Of a stretch of 8,025 bases of DNA, positions 6,022-8,025 are shown in pieces. This stretch comes from Modestobacter sp. (GTDB lineage: Bacteria; Actinomycetota; Actinomycetes; Mycobacteriales; Geodermatophilaceae). The DNA lies in contig JAOPWG010000352.1 in the NCBI GenBank assembly GCA_025965775.1, positions 1-8,025 of the forward strand, read 5' to 3'. The translations under genes and the position numbers were made by a program. Under the pieces are notes generated by a model. That model saw only the letters and a program-made list of their open reading frames with translations, was not told where the DNA came from and did not search any database. How positions within the stretch are numbered: position 1 is the first letter of the stretch; each line of letters opens with the position of its first letter.

Positions 6022-7125
6022 TCAGACGGATGCCGGGGCGCCTGGCGTGGCCGCGACCCGGACGCCGGCACCGCGCGCCTCCGCCGCAGAGCCGGCGGCA
6101 CCGCCGGTAGCTCCCTCGGCGAGCCCCAGCACGGCCCGGGCAGTGGCTTCCGGCGACTCCAGCATGGCGAGATGTCCCACCCCCGGCTGCACCTGCAGGC
6201 GGGCGTCGGGCAGGGCCGCGGCCAGCCGGGGCGCCAGTCGCGGGTCGACCAGTCGGTCGCGGTCTCCCCACACCACCAGCGAGGGCGCACGCACCGAGCG
6301 GGCCATCCGCCAGGCGTTCGCCCGGCCGAACCGCAGGTAGGACGTCATCAACCCACGCAGGCTGCGGGTCAGCGCCCGACCGGCCCAGGGCTGACCGTCC
6401 CGGCGGCGCATCTCCTCGACCGCCTCGTCGAGCCGGGCCGGGGAGACGGACCCGGGGTCGCCGAAGCACATCTGCACCAGGCCACGCACCCGCCGCTCCG
6501 GGCTGACGCCGGCCAGCCGCTTCTCCGCCAGCGCCGGCACACCCGGCAGCAGCACCAGGGTGATCGCCCGGTCGAAGGCCGCCGGGACCCGGTAGACCGG
6601 CATGGCCGGGGAGATGAGCGTGAGCGTGGCGATCAGGTCGGGCCGGCGGGCGGCGACCCACAGGCTCACCAGCCCACCGAGGGAGTTGCCCAGCAGGTGC
6701 ACCGGCTGCCCGCGGCCGGGGCCGGGGCGGTCGGCCACCCACTCGAGCAGGTCCACCACCACCTGCACGTGGCGCTGGATGGAGTAGCCGCCCCGGACGG
6801 GCGGCGCCGACTCCCCGAAGCCGGGCAGGTCCACCGCCCAGCCGTCGAATCGGACGGCCAGCAGGGCCGCGAGGTCGGTCCAGTTGGTGGACGCCCCGCC
6901 CAGCCCGTGGACGTACAGCGCCCGCTCCACCGGGCCGCCGCCGTCCGCGGGGTCGGCGTCCTCGGGACGGCGGTCGGGGTCCTGCCCGCCGACCGGCCCC
7001 ACCCACGGGGTGTGCCGGACGAAGACCGGGCCACCGTCCAGCGGCACCTGCTCGCCGGGCCAGGGCGGGATCAACGCCCCCCGCCGGGGCAGTGGCGTCG
7101 TGGACAGGGGGGCGTCGAGCACCAT
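6022..7125 (-). CDS. Alpha/beta-hydrolase fold protein
   Basis: A 367-residue serine hydrolase-like protein. Seen: the oxyanion-hole motif HGLGG at 73-77, VDLPGFGES at 98-106, the nucleophile elbow GNSLGG at 146-151 with Ser148, WGDRDRLVD at 286-294 with Asp290 as the likely acid, and GVGHLAML at 315-322 with His318. The catalytic triad is therefore complete, with a helical lid region (about 175-275) between Ser and Asp. There is no signal peptide, so it is probably cytoplasmic. The substrate cannot be told: esters, lactones, epoxides and C-C bonds are all cleaved by this family. The last 30 residues are an Ala/Gly-rich tail past the normal fold end, and 40-67 are a polar Asp/Pro/Gly-rich insert between early strands. 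The ATG at 7125 is chosen because longer starts run into the divergent tetR gene; no good ribosome site precedes it. Divergence from tetR across 64 bases makes it a candidate target of that regulator, but this gene order alone does not prove it. Confidence 0.88.
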   Translation of the reverse strand: MVLDAPLSTTPLPRRGALIPPWPGEQVPLDGGPVFVRHTPWVGPVGGQDPDRRPEDADPADGGGPVERALYVHGLGGASTNWTDLAALLAVRFDGWAVDLPGFGESAPPVRGGYSIQRHVQVVVDLLEWVADRPGPGRGQPVHLLGNSLGGLVSLWVAARRPDLIATLTLISPAMPVYRVPAAFDRAITLVLLPGVPALAEKRLAGVSPERRVRGLVQMCFGDPGSVSPARLDEAVEEMRRRDGQPWAGRALTRSLRGLMTSYLRFGRANAWRMARSVRAPSLVVWGDRDRLVDPRLAPRLAAALPDARLQVQPGVGHLAMLESPEATARAVLGLAEGATGGAAGSAAEARGAGVRVAATPGAPASV

Positions 7126-7174
7126 GCCGACGGTAGTCGACCGCGGAAAGGGGGCCGCCGGGGCGACGCGCCGG

Positions 7175-7180
7175 TAACAT
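7175..7180 (+). promoter_or_regulatory. Probable -10 box of tetR, leaderless transcript
   Basis: TAACAT matches the actinobacterial TANNNT -10 pattern and ends nine bases before the ATG at 7190. Transcription would begin within a few bases of the start codon, and there is no Shine-Dalgarno sequence before it. Both facts fit a leaderless mRNA, which is common in actinobacteria. No convincing -35 box is seen. Confidence 0.55.
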
Positions 7181-7189
7181 CCGAGCGCC

Positions 7190-7837
7190 ATGCACCCCAG
7201 CCGACCCGTTCCCACGCCGCCGGCCGCCCGTCGCACCTCCCGACTGCCCCGCGGCGCCCGGCGCCAGCAGCTGCTGCGCGCGGCCCAGGACGTCTTCGTC
7301 GCCCAGGGCTTCCACGCCGCCGCCATGGACGACATCGCCGACCGCGCCGGGGTGAGCAAGCCCGTTCTCTACCAGCACTTCCCCGGCAAGCGCGAGCTGT
7401 ACCTGGCGCTGCTGGAACAGCAGGTCGGCGAGCTGACCGACCGGGTCCGCCAGGCGATGGCCGGTACCGAGGTCAACCGCGAGCGGGTCGACGGCGCGGT
7501 AGGCGCCTACTTCGACTTCATCGATGCCGAAGGAGAGGCCTTCCGGCTGGTCTTCGAGTCCGACCTGCGCAACGACGCGGAGGTCCGGCAGGTGGTCGAC
7601 CAGGGGGCTCGCGCCTGCATCGAGGCGATCGCCGAGGTCATCGCGGTCGACACCGGTGCCGACCCCGAGCGGGCGCTGCTGCTGTCGGCCGGGTTGACCG
7701 GGCTGGCCGAGAGCAGTGCCCGCTGGTGGCTGGCCCGCAAGGGCACGCTGTCGCGCGATGAAGCGGTGTCACTGATGTCGGCGTTGGCCTGGCGGGGCAT
7801 CTCCGGTTTCCCACGGCGGGACGGCGACGTCGGCTGA
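7190..7837 (+). CDS. TetR-family transcriptional regulator
   Basis: A 215-residue regulator of normal TetR length. Residues 1-20 are a Pro/Arg-rich lead, RRQQLLRAAQDVFVAQGF at 24-41 is helix 1, and MDDIADRAGVSKPVLYQHFPGK at 46-67 is the helix-turn-helix with the usual Tyr-x-His-Phe end. The C-terminal part, with FDFIDAEGEAFRLVFESDL around 104-122, is the ligand-binding and dimer domain. From memory, M. tuberculosis Rv3208 is very similar throughout, including the same LPR...RR...LL lead and the VSKPVLYQHF motif, and it too is followed by the DUF3107 gene (Rv3208A). This supports orthology. The ligand is unknown. The regulator probably controls itself and perhaps the divergent hydrolase, though I see no clear operator palindrome in the 64-base gap. 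The ATG at 7190 fits the -10 box just upstream. Confidence 0.93.
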   Translation: MHPSRPVPTPPAARRTSRLPRGARRQQLLRAAQDVFVAQGFHAAAMDDIADRAGVSKPVLYQHFPGKRELYLALLEQQVGELTDRVRQAMAGTEVNRERVDGAVGAYFDFIDAEGEAFRLVFESDLRNDAEVRQVVDQGARACIEAIAEVIAVDTGADPERALLLSAGLTGLAESSARWWLARKGTLSRDEAVSLMSALAWRGISGFPRRDGDVG

Positions 7838-7904
7838 CCGGCGGCCCGCGCGCCGTTCGCTGAGGGCGCACCCGCTGCCGCAGGTCGACCGCTGACCACT
7901 GGAC

Positions 7905-7910
7905 TAGCGT
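7905..7910 (+). promoter_or_regulatory. Possible -10 box of the DUF3107 gene
   Basis: TAGCGT fits TANNNT and stands 37 bases before the GTG at 7948, which leaves room for a leader that includes the ribosome binding site. No clear -35 box is found at the usual distance, so readthrough from tetR is the alternative. Confidence 0.35.
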
Positions 7911-7931
7911 GGGCAGCCAGCAGTCCGACCT

Positions 7932-7938
7932 GAGGAGG
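7932..7938 (+). promoter_or_regulatory. Ribosome binding site of the DUF3107 gene
   Basis: GAGGAGG is a near-perfect Shine-Dalgarno sequence, nine bases before the GTG start. It contrasts with the apparently leaderless tetR upstream and suggests that this gene is well expressed. Confidence 0.8.
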
Positions 7939-7947
7939 CATCTCCAC

Positions 7948-8025
7948 GTGGAAGTAAAGATCGGTGTCCAACACTCCCCCCGCGAGCTGGTCATCGACAG
8001 CCCCAAGACGCCGGACGAGATCGCA
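7948..8025 (+). CDS. DUF3107 family protein (TB9.4-like), 5' part only
   Basis: The first 26 codons read VEVKIGVQHSPRELVIDSPK followed by TPDEIA, and the gene runs off the window. The opening EVKIG, then SPRELV and TP, matches from memory the start of the small M. tuberculosis protein TB9.4 (Rv3208A, about 73 residues), a DUF3107 member of unknown function. The conserved place after the TetR gene supports this. The GTG start is set by the GAGGAGG ribosome site and by the family's usual M-E-V-K-I start. Confidence 0.88.
   Translation, partial: MEVKIGVQHSPRELVIDSPKTPDEIA

Noticed and set aside
3012..6110. Open frame of 1032 codons on the plus strand
   Set aside because: It is antisense to three well-supported genes (DinB-like, moeZ and DUF3152), it crosses their gaps, and its translation is Arg/Gly/Asp/His-rich without any domain. 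Long antisense frames are expected where third codon positions are nearly all G or C.
5941..7761. Open frame of 606 codons on the plus strand
   Set aside because: It overlaps the hydrolase in antisense and the tetR gene in another frame, and its translation is of low complexity.
7839..7855. Hairpin after tetR (CGGCG with CGCCG)
   Set aside because: The stem has only five pairs, a seven-base loop and no T tract, which is no more than GC-rich sequence gives by chance.
1..8025. Defence island, prophage or mobile element
   Set aside because: There is no integrase, transposase, terminal repeat, tRNA or clear shift in base use, and the helicase belongs to a core repair context.

Overview
The window looks like chromosomal DNA from a very GC-rich actinomycete, roughly three quarters G+C by eye with strong G/C bias at third codon positions. 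The genes fit Actinomycetota, and Geodermatophilaceae (Blastococcus, Modestobacter, Geodermatophilus) is my best guess for the family. The order helicase-nuclease, MGMT-like protein, MoeZ, DUF3152 protein, TetR regulator and DUF3107 protein resembles the Mycobacterium tuberculosis Rv3202c to Rv3208A block, as I recall it. This is therefore most likely a conserved core region rather than an island. I see no transposase, integrase, tRNA, rRNA, CRISPR array or prophage gene.

From position 1 to 7125 every gene lies on the minus strand. Read in the direction of transcription, they are an alpha/beta hydrolase (7125-6022), a membrane-anchored DUF3152 zinc metalloprotease-like protein (5891-4956), MoeZ with fused ThiF and rhodanese domains (4688-3528), a DinB-like metal-binding protein of the TIGR03086/MDMPI type (3439-2855), an alkyltransferase-like protein without the active-site cysteine (2799-2497), and a UvrD/Rep-family helicase (2456 to beyond position 1). 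The helicase is most likely the AdnA subunit of a mycobacterial-type AdnAB helicase-nuclease. On the plus strand, diverging from the hydrolase, lie a TetR-family repressor (7190-7837) and the first 26 codons of a DUF3107 protein (from 7948).

The genes fall into small transcription units. A very strong GC hairpin (3468-3510) separates moeZ from the genes after it. The DinB-like gene, the alkyltransferase-like gene and the helicase follow each other with gaps of 55 and 40 bases and probably form one unit; the last two point to DNA repair. moeZ has a clear ribosome binding site behind a 267-base gap rich in hairpins and short repeats. MoeZ activates sulfur-carrier proteins such as those of molybdopterin synthesis. 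The tetR promoter is probably leaderless.

Most long open frames on the plus strand between 75 and 7761, including one of 1032 codons, are antisense shadows caused by GC bias. I found no convincing new multi-gene system. The points most worth a second look are the alkyltransferase-like gene beside the helicase, the DUF3152 metzincin-like motif and the structured moeZ leader.
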